DNA from: Flagellimonas chongwuensis | GTDB lineage: Bacteria; Bacteroidota; Bacteroidia; Flavobacteriales; Flavobacteriaceae | Direction of reading: 5' to 3' | Length of the DNA stretch: 64,000 nt | NCBI RefSeq assembly: GCF_013376415.1 | Contig: NZ_WYET01000001.1 | Location: 186,001-250,000, forward strand | Shown here: positions 9,457 through 17,257 of the stretch, one piece after another | Numbering within the stretch: position 1 is the stretch's first letter | How the letters are laid out: each line of letters starts with the position of its first letter | Made by a program: the position numbers and the translations under genes | The notes under the pieces: generated by a model | Database searches by the model: none | Seen by the model: only the letters and a program-made list of their open reading frames with translations | What the model was told of the DNA's origin: nothing

Positions 9457-10112
9457 CAGTCGTTCTTTTTTACATAAAGGTTAGCTGCTATTTGATGTGA
9501 TATCCGCATTTCCTTTCCATCCATTTGAATACGAAGGGAATTGTCAAAATCTTCCTTGTCCAATACTTTGATGGTATTTCCCAAAGCGATTTTGTTCTTA
9601 TCCAAAAACTTTAAAAAAGGTACAGAGGAGTCTTTCACCCCCACACAAACTCCTTGAGAATTGATGGGCATTTCACTGAGCAGTTTTTCATCCCGTTCTT
9701 GGAACTTTCCATCTTTGGTGGGAATGGGGTCCCCGTGCGGATCATGTTTGGGAAACTCCAGAAGCTCATCGAGCTTATCAATTAATTTTTCACTTTTGAT
9801 GTGTTCCAACTGTTCCGCTACTTCGTGTACCTCATCCCAAGTAAAATCGAGCTTCTTTACCAAAAAAACTTCCCATAGACGATGTTTTCTGATAATTGAC
9901 AAGGCAGTCTTCACTCCTACATCAGTCAACGACACTCCTTGGTACCGCACATAGTCCACCAATCCTTTTTCCGACAATTTCTTGGCCATGTCCGTTACCG
10001 AAGATGGTTTTGTCTCCATCTGTTCTGCAATGGCGTTGGTGGTAATCGACTTGGCATCACCACCTCCCAAATGAAAAATTGTCTTTAAATAATTCTCCTC
10101 TGATCGGGTCAT
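9456..10112 (-). CDS. DtxR/MntR-family metal-dependent transcriptional regulator
   Basis: I start it at the ATG giving MTRSEENYLKTIF (218 residues); 13 upstream in-frame codons exist but the family N-terminus and a -7 box (TATTTTTG, minus strand 10135-10128) favour the shorter form. The winged helix occupies about residues 1-65 (ITTNAIAEQMETKPSSVTDMAKKL), followed by the metal-binding dimerisation domain with RKHRLWEVFL, EVHEVAEQLEH and PKHDPHGDPIP, and a C-terminal FeoA/SH3-like domain. The family represses metal-uptake genes when Fe or Mn is bound. It is operonic with the ZIP gene and divergent from a TonB receptor, its probable target. Confidence 0.9.
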   Translation of the reverse strand: MTRSEENYLKTIFHLGGGDAKSITTNAIAEQMETKPSSVTDMAKKLSEKGLVDYVRYQGVSLTDVGVKTALSIIRKHRLWEVFLVKKLDFTWDEVHEVAEQLEHIKSEKLIDKLDELLEFPKHDPHGDPIPTKDGKFQERDEKLLSEMPINSQGVCVGVKDSSVPFLKFLDKNKIALGNTIKVLDKEDFDNSLRIQMDGKEMRISHQIAANLYVKKND

Positions 10113-10159
10113 CAAAAAATATTTTTTCAAAAATACATTTTTATTTGACAAAATCTATT

Positions 10160-10175
10160 TTTAGATTTGTCTAAA
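10160..10175. promoter_or_regulatory. Candidate DtxR-family operator over the TonB-receptor promoter
   Basis: A perfect dyad, TTTAGA-TTTG-TCTAAA, lies in the 79-base divergent gap between the DtxR-type regulator and the TonB receptor. The sequence TAGATTTG (10162-10169), a perfect Bacteroidota -7 box for the receptor, lies inside the dyad, so a bound repressor would block it. A second overlapping dyad, AAATCT-N6-AGATTT, covers 10151-10168. Assignment to the neighbouring regulator is inference. Confidence 0.6.
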
Positions 10176-10191
10176 TTTAATTTTTTGCTGA

Positions 10192-12462
10192 TTGAAATCA
10201 CTTCGTAAACATATCACCCTCTTATGGATAGTCTTTACTAGTAGTTCTTGTTTCGCACAGACAGCATCCCTGAGCGGAAAGGTGACCGACGACGGGGAGC
10301 CCTTACCCTTGGCCAACGTATTGTTTAAAAACACGGAAATTGGCACCGCTACCGATATTGATGGTATTTTTGAGTTGACCAATATTCGGGCTGGAGATTA
10401 TGTAGTTCTTGTGACCTCATTGGGATATCAACCCTATCAAACCAAAATCAGTTTGGAGGCAGGAGCCAATAAAACCATCAACATACAACTGGAAGCCTCA
10501 GCACAAAGTTTGGATGAAACTGTGGTTACGGGCACCCTAAAACCAGTAAGCCGATTGGAAAGCCCTGTTCCGGTAGAGGTCTACTCCCCTACTTTTTTAA
10601 AAAAGAATCCCACGGCCAGCGTTTTTGATGCGCTCCAAAATGTGAACGGGGTCCGTCCACAGATCAATTGCAATGTTTGTAATACGGGCGATATCCACAT
10701 CAATGGGTTAGAAGGCCCTTACACCTTGGTTCTTATTGATGGAATGCCCATTGTCAGCGGTTTGGGTACGGTTTACGGTTTAACCGGCATCCCAAACTCC
10801 TTGATCGAGCAGATTGAAATCGTAAAAGGTCCGGCGTCCTCCCTATATGGCAGCGAAGCGGTTGGTGGCTTAATCAACATCATCACTAAAAAAGCTTTGA
10901 ACGCTCCTGAGTTTTTTGCCGACGGCTTTGCCACGGGTTGGGGCGAGTACAATTTGGATGTGGGCAGTAAAATATCGGTCAGTGACAAAACCAATCTGCT
11001 TGTGGGCATCAATTACTTCAATTACGATGTCCCCGTGGACAACAACGGTGATAATTTTACTGATTTGACGCTTCAAGACCGTATTTCCCTATTCCAAAAA
11101 TGGGATTTTGAACGAGAGGATAACCGCTTGTTCTCTTTGGCAGGCCGCTTTTTTTATGAGGACCGGTGGGGCGGTGAAATGCAATGGACCCCAGATTTCC
11201 GGGGCGGGGATGAAATTTATGGCGAAAGTATCTATACAAGACGGTGGGAACTGCTCGGAAAGTATCAGCTGCCGGTTAAAGAAAAATTGCTACTATCATT
11301 CTCCTACAATGACCATAACCAGAACTCGGTATATGGCGACACTGAATATTTGGCAGATCAGCGTATTGGTTTTGCACAACTGACTTGGGACAAAACTGCC
11401 GGGAATCACGATTTGCTGTTCGGGAGTGCGGTGCGCTATAATCACTACAACGACAATACCCCTGCAACTACCGAAGCTGATAATATTTGGATTCCCAGCA
11501 TTTTTGCACAGGATGAATACTCCTTTGCTCCAAAACATTCTTTTTTGGCCGGACTACGGTACGATTATGACCAAAGGCACGGCAATATTCTTACGCCACG
11601 AGCTGCCTACAAATGGAAAATCTCGGATAACGATATTTTTCGGGTGAATGCCGGGACAGGATTTCGCGTAGTCAACTTGTTCACCGAAGATCATGCTGCG
11701 CTTACAGGATCTAGAGAGGTAATCATTGCCGAAGAACTGAAGCCAGAGCGGTCTGTAAATGTCAACCTTAACTATTTGAAAAAGATTTATAGCGACAACG
11801 GCACCTTTATTGGATTGGATGCTTCAGCTTTTTATACCCGATTCTCGAATGTGATTTTGCCGGATTATGAGACCAATCCCAACCAAATCATTTATGACAA
11901 CTTGAATGGAAAATCGGTTTCCCAAGGAGTAAGCGCCAATTTGGACATTGTTTTTCCGAGCAGTTTTAAGATTATGGTCGGTGCTACTTGGCAAGATGTG
12001 AGCAATACTGAAAACGGGGTTACCCAACAACAAATCCTAACAGAGAGCATTACCGCTACGTGGAACTTATCATACACTTTTCATGCTTTGAAACTTACCG
12101 CAGATTATACAGGAAATTTATATGGACCGATGCGTTTACCGTTATTGGGCGATTTGGACCCTAGAAGTGAATATTCTCCCACTTGGAGCATCCAGAACAT
12201 CCAATTTACCTATAAAGGATTGAATAATTTTGAACTGTACGGAGGCATTAAAAACCTTTTGGATTGGACACCGAACCGTGGCAACCCTTTTATTATTGCA
12301 CGGGCAAACGACCCTTTTGATAGGGAAGTGACGTTTGACAGCAATGGTAATGCCGTAGCCACACCTAATAATCCATACGCCCTTACTTTTGATCCAAGTT
12401 ATGTATATGGACCCAACCAAGGGATACGAGGGTTCTTTGGGTTACGTTATACAGTGTTTTAA
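10192..12462 (+). CDS. TonB-dependent outer-membrane receptor, probably for a metal complex
   Basis: The start is a TTG: an in-frame TGA ends immediately before it and no ATG is available ahead of the signal peptide (KSLRKHITLLWIVF...SCFAQ). Residues about 25-110 are a CarboxypepD-reg-like domain (SLSGKVTDDGEPLPLANVLF). The plug domain follows, with ETVVTG, a Cys pair in NCNVCNTGDIHINGL, and the conserved IEIVKGPASSLYGSEAVGG, then a 22-strand-type barrel ending FFGLRYTVF. It is 756 residues, normal for the family. Position opposite a DtxR-type regulator with a dyad over its promoter suggests iron or manganese chelate uptake; the ligand cannot be told from sequence. Confidence 0.9.
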   Translation: MKSLRKHITLLWIVFTSSSCFAQTASLSGKVTDDGEPLPLANVLFKNTEIGTATDIDGIFELTNIRAGDYVVLVTSLGYQPYQTKISLEAGANKTINIQLEASAQSLDETVVTGTLKPVSRLESPVPVEVYSPTFLKKNPTASVFDALQNVNGVRPQINCNVCNTGDIHINGLEGPYTLVLIDGMPIVSGLGTVYGLTGIPNSLIEQIEIVKGPASSLYGSEAVGGLINIITKKALNAPEFFADGFATGWGEYNLDVGSKISVSDKTNLLVGINYFNYDVPVDNNGDNFTDLTLQDRISLFQKWDFEREDNRLFSLAGRFFYEDRWGGEMQWTPDFRGGDEIYGESIYTRRWELLGKYQLPVKEKLLLSFSYNDHNQNSVYGDTEYLADQRIGFAQLTWDKTAGNHDLLFGSAVRYNHYNDNTPATTEADNIWIPSIFAQDEYSFAPKHSFLAGLRYDYDQRHGNILTPRAAYKWKISDNDIFRVNAGTGFRVVNLFTEDHAALTGSREVIIAEELKPERSVNVNLNYLKKIYSDNGTFIGLDASAFYTRFSNVILPDYETNPNQIIYDNLNGKSVSQGVSANLDIVFPSSFKIMVGATWQDVSNTENGVTQQQILTESITATWNLSYTFHALKLTADYTGNLYGPMRLPLLGDLDPRSEYSPTWSIQNIQFTYKGLNNFELYGGIKNLLDWTPNRGNPFIIARANDPFDREVTFDSNGNAVATPNNPYALTFDPSYVYGPNQGIRGFFGLRYTVF

Positions 12463-12565
12463 TTAAAACCTGATTCTCTTATCTAATTGATTTGACCCCA
12501 AACCAATAACACCTGTTCAATTCTATCAATAATTTAATCGAATGGAGCAATGATATCCTTGCATC

Positions 12566-12587
12566 ACCTTTAATTTTACTAAAAGGT
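12566..12587. promoter_or_regulatory. Inverted repeat upstream of the hemerythrin gene
   Basis: ACCTTT and AAAGGT flank a 10-base A/T-rich spacer, 35 bases before the hemerythrin start. The position suits an operator. No regulator can be named from the sequence. Confidence 0.35.
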
Positions 12588-12621
12588 TAGTTATTAAATA
12601 ATTACAACAAAATCAAGGTAT

Positions 12622-13092
12622 ATGAAAATTTACAAAGCAATTAAAAAGGACCATGACATCCAACGGGATTTATGTGATAAAATAAGCAACACATCGGGTG
12701 ATACCGAAGAACGAAGGGAACTTTGGAAAAAACTAAAAAAAGAATTGGAAGTGCATGCCGTAGCCGAAGAACGCTATTTCTATTCTCCATTGGTTGATAG
12801 CGACGATATGCAAGAAGATGCCAGACACGGAATGGCAGAACATCATGAAATGGATGAGCTTATCGAAGAAATCAACGATACGGACATGAGTTCTCCTCAT
12901 TGGTTGGCAACCGTAAAAAAATTGATTCACAAAGTAGAGCACCATTTGGAAGATGAGGAAAAAGACTTTTTTGATAAAGCAAAAAAGCTGTATTCTGAAG
13001 AAGAAGCTGAATCATTGGCAAAAAGTTATGAAACAACGATGACCGAATACCGTGATTCTTGGCCAGCTTCAATTCCAGGTAAAGATGAATAA
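12622..13092 (+). CDS. Hemerythrin HHE-domain protein
   Basis: The 156-residue soluble protein is all-helical and carries the di-iron ligand pattern of HHE proteins: His11 in KKDHDIQ, His45 and Glu49 in EVHAVAEE, His74/His75 in MAEHHEMDE and His107/His108 with downstream Glu in VEHHLEDEEKDFF. Family members bind O2 or NO or sense oxidative and iron stress. It stands alone between the TonB receptor and the lycopene cyclase, with a candidate operator upstream and its own terminator downstream. There is no signal peptide, so it is cytoplasmic. Confidence 0.88.
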   Translation: MKIYKAIKKDHDIQRDLCDKISNTSGDTEERRELWKKLKKELEVHAVAEERYFYSPLVDSDDMQEDARHGMAEHHEMDELIEEINDTDMSSPHWLATVKKLIHKVEHHLEDEEKDFFDKAKKLYSEEEAESLAKSYETTMTEYRDSWPASIPGKDE

Positions 13093-13120
13093 AGCCCACC
13101 AATAAAAACATTGATATGAA

Positions 13121-13150
13121 GGGAAGACAAATGTCTTCCCTTTGTTTTGT
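13121..13150 (+). terminator. Intrinsic terminator after hemerythrin
   Basis: GGGAAGAC and GTCTTCCC form a stem around a 4-base loop (13121-13140) followed by TTTGTTTTGTTT. It shows that an upstream ATG at 13116 cannot be the start of the lycopene cyclase. Confidence 0.85.
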
Positions 13151-13166
13151 TTATGTATTTTTACTC

Positions 13167-14309
13167 ATGCCCAAATACGACTACATTATTATCGGAGCTG
13201 GAGCTGCAGGTCTATTGTTAGCCGATGCCATGGGCAAGGATGAGTTCTTTGCATCCAAAACCATTTTGGTACTGGACAAGGACAATAAATCCAAAAACGA
13301 CCGTACTTGGTGCTTTTGGGAACGCGGTAAGGGTCAATTTGATGACCTTATCTTCAAAACTTGGGATACGATTTATGTAGGCGGACAGCAACTTCAAAAA
13401 TCAACTTCCATTGCTCCATACAATTACAAGATGCTAAGGGGGATTGACTTTTACAACCACTTTTTGCCAAAGGTAAAGGCATATCCGAACATTACCTGGG
13501 CACAGGGAGAAGTGCTAAACATTGACGAAAAGGAATACGAAGTTTTGGTTACGACTTCCTCTCAAAAATATTTGGGACAAACGGTATTTTCTAGCCTTTA
13601 CGACCCATCTACCTCTTTAAAGCAAGATAAATTTCCTGTTCTTCAACAACATTTTGTAGGATGGCAAATAAAAACCAAACAGTCGGTATTTAACTCGAAT
13701 CAGGCAACTTTTATGGATTTCTCCGTGCCCCAAAAGGGCAACACACGTTTTATGTATGTGCTTCCACTATCAGATACCGAAGCATTGGTAGAATACACTT
13801 TATTCTCCGAGCATCTGTTGGAGAAAAACGAATATGAAGAGGCTATAAAAACCTACATTTCAGAAAACTACGGTGATATAAAATACTCCATTGAAGAAAC
13901 CGAATTTGGCAGCATTCCGATGACTTGCTATCCGTTCCATCAACATAATACAAATAGAATTTTTCAAATCGGTATTGCAGGTGGATGGGCCAAACCTAGC
14001 ACAGGCTATACCTTTTACAATACAAGTCGGCAAGCACCTAAATTGGTGGACTATTTAAAAACTGGTAAACCATTGACCGACTTTCACGAAAATAACAGGT
14101 TCTTGTTGTACGACATGCTTTTATTGGATATTCTATATGAGAACAATCACTTGGGCCACGAAATTTTTGAATCCATGTTTAAGAGAAGAAAGGCTTCATT
14201 GATTTTAAAGTTTCTCGAAAACGAAACCAATTTGTGGGAAGAGCTGAAAATTGTAACGGCCCCTAAACCCATACCCTTCATAAGAGCCTTGTTCAAACGG
14301 GTGTTTTAA
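13167..14309 (+). CDS. crtY: Lycopene cyclase (CrtY-type)
   Basis: This flavoprotein cyclises lycopene to beta-carotene, the precursor of zeaxanthin in flavobacteria. I start at MPKYDYIIIGAGAAG (380 residues) because the longer frame begins inside the preceding terminator. The Rossmann dinucleotide motif is at residues 5-20, and the family signature around DRTWCFWE lies near 45-60. Other conserved parts are FMDFSVPQ, FMYVLPLS and GIAGGWAKPSTGYTF. The stop overlaps the stop of the convergent polyprenyl synthase gene within one TTAA. The remaining crt genes (crtB, crtI, crtZ) are not in this window. Confidence 0.88.
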   Translation: MPKYDYIIIGAGAAGLLLADAMGKDEFFASKTILVLDKDNKSKNDRTWCFWERGKGQFDDLIFKTWDTIYVGGQQLQKSTSIAPYNYKMLRGIDFYNHFLPKVKAYPNITWAQGEVLNIDEKEYEVLVTTSSQKYLGQTVFSSLYDPSTSLKQDKFPVLQQHFVGWQIKTKQSVFNSNQATFMDFSVPQKGNTRFMYVLPLSDTEALVEYTLFSEHLLEKNEYEEAIKTYISENYGDIKYSIEETEFGSIPMTCYPFHQHNTNRIFQIGIAGGWAKPSTGYTFYNTSRQAPKLVDYLKTGKPLTDFHENNRFLLYDMLLLDILYENNHLGHEIFESMFKRRKASLILKFLENETNLWEELKIVTAPKPIPFIRALFKRVF

Positions 14310-15289
14310 ACAGTGCGCTCCATTAAACTTTCGCCAAATTGCTTTAGCAAAACTTTGCTTTTCTCCGGAAGTTCGATTTTTGCCAAAGCCTCAAAAGCCT
14401 TTTGGGTAAAACTTTCTATTGCTTTTTTGGTCTCTTCCACTGCCCCGCTTTCTTTGAAAATAGTTTTTACCGCCTCGACTTTATCGGTGGAATCATCAGG
14501 TTTAATGGAATACAGGTGCAACAACCCCTCTTGGTCATCCTTGGAGGCTTTTTCCAAAGATTTTAAATACAAATAGGTCTTTTTGTTTTCCATGATGTCG
14601 CCCCCAACCTGCTTACCAAAGGTTTTCGGGTCACCAAAAGCGTCCAAATAATCATCTTGTAACTGAAAGGCAATCCCCAGATTACGACCAAATTCATAAA
14701 TAGCGTCTGCATCTTTTTGGAGTGCATTGGCTACAATGGCGCCCATCTTCATAGCGGCGGCCACCAAAACTGAAGTCTTGTATTCAATCATTTTGAGGTA
14801 TTCGGGAACGGTCACATCATCCCTGATTTCAAAATCCACATCATATTGTTGACCCTCACATACCTCAAGAGCCGTTTTACTGAACAATTTGGTGAGTTCA
14901 ACATAAGTTTCGGTCGGATAACTTTCAAAAAACTGATAGGATAGAATCAACATCGCATCGCCAGATAGAATTCCAGTATTCACATCCCACTTTTCATGTA
15001 CGGTGGTTTTTCCCCGTCGCAATGGCGCATCGTCCATAATATCATCGTGCACCAAGGAAAAGTTGTGGAACATCTCCACTGCCAATGCGGCGTCCATAGC
15101 ATACTCTACCTTACCTCCAAAGGCTTCGGCCGTCATCAAAGTGAGTATAGGCCGCATTCTTTTGCCTCCCAGTGCCAAAATATATTTTACGGGCTCGTAT
15201 AGATTCTTGGGCTCCCCTAGCTGGTTCCTTTTATTGAGGTACGTAACAAACTGGTCCCTATACTGACTAATGATATCGATATCTGACAT
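14306..15289 (-). CDS. Polyprenyl diphosphate synthase (FPP/GGPP synthase)
   Basis: The 327-residue class I trans-prenyltransferase builds C15-C20 prenyl diphosphates from IPP. It shows the first aspartate-rich motif in HDDIMDDAPLRRGKTTVH (about residues 85-105), the second in QLQDDYLDAFGD (about 213-224) and the KTSVLVAAAMKMGA helix. The chain length of the product cannot be fixed from these motifs; its convergent neighbour crtY suggests supply of GGPP for carotenoids. A perfect -7 box (TATTTTTG, minus strand 15302-15295) lies 5 bases before the ATG, giving an almost leaderless mRNA. Confidence 0.9.
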   Translation of the reverse strand: MSDIDIISQYRDQFVTYLNKRNQLGEPKNLYEPVKYILALGGKRMRPILTLMTAEAFGGKVEYAMDAALAVEMFHNFSLVHDDIMDDAPLRRGKTTVHEKWDVNTGILSGDAMLILSYQFFESYPTETYVELTKLFSKTALEVCEGQQYDVDFEIRDDVTVPEYLKMIEYKTSVLVAAAMKMGAIVANALQKDADAIYEFGRNLGIAFQLQDDYLDAFGDPKTFGKQVGGDIMENKKTYLYLKSLEKASKDDQEGLLHLYSIKPDDSTDKVEAVKTIFKESGAVEETKKAIESFTQKAFEALAKIELPEKSKVLLKQFGESLMERTV

Positions 15290-15345
15290 GGAACCAAAAA
15301 TACATTCAAATATTCAATTTGTGATGGGCTTATGGTTTTAAAATA

Positions 15346-15362
15346 TGGATACAAAGTATCCA
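15346..15362. promoter_or_regulatory. 17-bp perfect palindrome between the prenyl synthase and sigma factor genes
   Basis: TGGATAC-AAA-GTATCCA lies in the 172-base divergent gap. It could be an operator for either gene; no regulator is identifiable. Confidence 0.35.
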
Positions 15363-15461
15363 ACCTTCCAAAAATTGAATCTTTGAAAAAAATTTTACAA
15401 AAACTGCAATGAAATAGTTTTTGTTCGTCTCTATAAGTGAAAAGCAACCTGATTCGACCGA

Positions 15462-16010
15462 ATGGCAGCCAAAACCGATAATCGCAACAACCTGACCGAC
15501 TTCTTTAACGAGGAGTATGGCTCGCTGCGCTCCTATGTGCAGTCCAAGATCAGGGATACATCGGAAAGGGATGCGGAGGATATTGTGCAGGATGTTGCGC
15601 TGCGCATGTTTTCACGATCGGATGATGCATTGCCCATAACCAACGTGGGCGGCTTTGTGTACAATGCCATTAGGAACAGGATCATAGACATTATGCGCGG
15701 CAAAAAGGAAAGGAAATTGCCTAGTGAGGATATCGACCAACAATGGCGGGAATTTGCTGAGTTCTTTTATGGGGATGCGGACAACCGCTACTCCCAGGAA
15801 ATGGAACAAGCGCTCAAAAGAGCCGTAGAAGATCTAAAGCCTGCATACAGGGATATCATTATCGCCATCGATTTTGAAGGATACAATTACAAACAACTAA
15901 CAGAAAGAACAGGAATACCGCAAGGCACCTTAATGTCCAGAAGACACAGGGCCATGTCGGAACTATCAAAAACATTGGAGAATTTAAAAGAACTGAGTTA
16001 TGGAACATAA
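15462..16010 (+). CDS. ECF-type RNA polymerase sigma factor
   Basis: The 182-residue protein has sigma region 2 (about 10-75: SYVQSKIRDTSERDAEDIVQDVAL and the GGFVYNAIRNRIIDIMR helix) and region 4 (about 115-175: LKPAYRDIIIAIDFEGYNYKQLTERTGIPQGTLMSRRHRAMSEL). Regions 1.1 and 3 are absent, as usual for ECF factors. The next gene starts 11 bases before this stop, which often marks a dedicated regulator of the sigma factor. No classical FecR or zinc-finger anti-sigma gene is nearby. Confidence 0.9.
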   Translation: MAAKTDNRNNLTDFFNEEYGSLRSYVQSKIRDTSERDAEDIVQDVALRMFSRSDDALPITNVGGFVYNAIRNRIIDIMRGKKERKLPSEDIDQQWREFAEFFYGDADNRYSQEMEQALKRAVEDLKPAYRDIIIAIDFEGYNYKQLTERTGIPQGTLMSRRHRAMSELSKTLENLKELSYGT

Positions 16011-16434
16011 AAAAGAATTTGAGAAGGCCGTAGAAAAGAAGGTGGAGAGAACCGTGAAAAAGGTGGTTAAAGTTATTGCCATGGTCATATTGGGTGTGGT
16101 GATATTCCTCCTGGCCAATTATCTGCTGATGCGGCTTTGGAACTGGTTGATGCCAGACCTTTTTGGCGTAGGGACAGTGACTTACTGGCAAGCTTTGGGC
16201 ATCTTTATTTTAGCTAAACTGTTGTTTGGCTTTGGTGGTGGCGGAGGAAAAAGCAAAGGAGGCTCCAGTCACAAAAAGAAGATTAAATCGTCCAATAAAT
16301 GTCGGTCTTGGAGAAGGGATTTTAATGAATGGAAGCACTACGACCAATTTTGGAAAGAGGAAGGTGAAGAAGCTTTTAAAACATATGTGAGAAAAATCAA
16401 AAACGAAAATCATGATACAACAGAAGAAAACTAA
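16000..16434 (+). CDS. Small membrane protein overlapping the sigma factor gene
   Basis: The 144-residue product has a charged amphipathic N-terminus (KKEFEKAVEKKVERTVKK), one or two hydrophobic segments at about 24-47 and 63-78, a glycine run (FGGGGGKSKGG) and a basic, aromatic cytoplasmic-looking tail (RRDFNEWKHYDQFWKEE). I do not recognise a named family. Its ATG lies inside the end of the sigma gene, so the two are translationally coupled. A role in holding or releasing the sigma factor at the membrane is an inference from this arrangement only. Confidence 0.8.
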   Translation: MEHKKEFEKAVEKKVERTVKKVVKVIAMVILGVVIFLLANYLLMRLWNWLMPDLFGVGTVTYWQALGIFILAKLLFGFGGGGGKSKGGSSHKKKIKSSNKCRSWRRDFNEWKHYDQFWKEEGEEAFKTYVRKIKNENHDTTEEN

Positions 16435-16561
16435 CAGCAAGAAGAAATACTTACTCCAGTTCAGTCCCTTTTTTTGGCGATTGGGAAACATTGATGGCGA
16501 TACCATCGACAAAGATGCACAACTTAGGCCTGTGTTCGCCAATGCAAAAGAGTCCCATTGA
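16412..16561 (+). CDS. 49-residue ORF overlapping the end of the sigma-linked membrane protein gene
   Basis: An ATG frame of 49 codons starts 23 bases before the preceding stop. It encodes a Lys-rich N-terminus (QQKKTNSKKKYLLQ) followed by FSPFFWRLGNIDGD and an acidic C-terminus. Codon choice resembles its neighbours. I recognise no family. It would be the third overlapping gene of the sigma operon. Confidence 0.4.
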   Translation: MIQQKKTNSKKKYLLQFSPFFWRLGNIDGDTIDKDAQLRPVFANAKESH

Positions 16562-16599
16562 AATAAATGATAAATCCTTCGTTAAAAAATTGTAAAACC

Positions 16600-16642
16600 A
16601 TGGAAACTTTTTTTGTTTTTAAAGTTTCCATCTTTACATTTG
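16600..16642 (+). promoter_or_regulatory. Promoter and TetR-type operator of the efflux operon
   Basis: ATGGAAACTTT (16600-16610) and AAAGTTTCCAT (16621-16631) form a perfect 11-bp inverted repeat with a 10-base spacer. The spacer holds the -33 element TTTG (16612-16615), and 19 bases further is a perfect -7 box TACATTTG (16635-16642). The regulator ATG is at 16652. This is what autoregulation of the TetR-led operon would look like; that the adjacent TetR protein binds is inferred. Confidence 0.8.
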
Positions 16643-16651
16643 CCCCTGATT

Positions 16652-17257
16652 ATGAGGGAAAAGATTATTCAAAAAGCAGGTGAGATGTTCTTAAATCTTG
16701 GGTTTAAGAGTATTACCATGGACGATTTGGCACATGAGATGGGGATATCCAAGAAAACGATTTACTCCCATTTTAAGAACAAAACAGACCTGGTTCAACA
16801 GACCGCCATGTCAATGACCGATTTTATTGTATGTGGCATAGATGATATCGTAGCCTTGCAAAAAAATCCTATTGAGGAACTTTATGAAATCAAAAGGTTT
16901 GTGATGCTTCATTTAAAAGATGAAAAATCATCACCGCTCTATCAATTACAAAAATATTATCCAAAAATCTATACGTCCCTCAAGGAAGTACAATTTGAAT
17001 GCACCCATCGTTGCGTGGCCAAAAATGTGAAGCGTGGTATGCAAATGGGAATTTACAGGGACAACCTAAACGTGGAATTTGTTTCTCGAATTTATTTTAC
17101 CGGAATAACCAGTTTAAAGGACAATGGCCTGTTTCCCACGGAAATTTTCAGTAAAGCGGAACTAATGGATTATTATCTGGAATATCATTTAAGGGGCATT
17201 GTAACTCCAGAAGGAAGAAAAATACTCAACTCAATCATCAATTCAAATAAAGAATAA
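16652..17257 (+). CDS. TetR/AcrR-family transcriptional regulator
   Basis: I choose the ATG giving MREKIIQKAGEMFLN (201 residues), because the longer frame would begin inside the operator and before the promoter. The TetR helix-turn-helix is at about residues 8-50 (GFKSITMDDLAHEMGISKKTIYSHFKNK). The C-terminal ligand domain is divergent, as normal. The tolC-like gene begins directly after the stop with no intervening base, so it leads a four-gene efflux operon that it probably represses. Confidence 0.92.
   Translation: MREKIIQKAGEMFLNLGFKSITMDDLAHEMGISKKTIYSHFKNKTDLVQQTAMSMTDFIVCGIDDIVALQKNPIEELYEIKRFVMLHLKDEKSSPLYQLQKYYPKIYTSLKEVQFECTHRCVAKNVKRGMQMGIYRDNLNVEFVSRIYFTGITSLKDNGLFPTEIFSKAELMDYYLEYHLRGIVTPEGRKILNSIINSNKE

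Noticed and set aside
13116-13166. Longer N-terminus for lycopene cyclase
   Set aside because: It would start inside the hemerythrin terminator hairpin; the family N-terminus begins at 13167.
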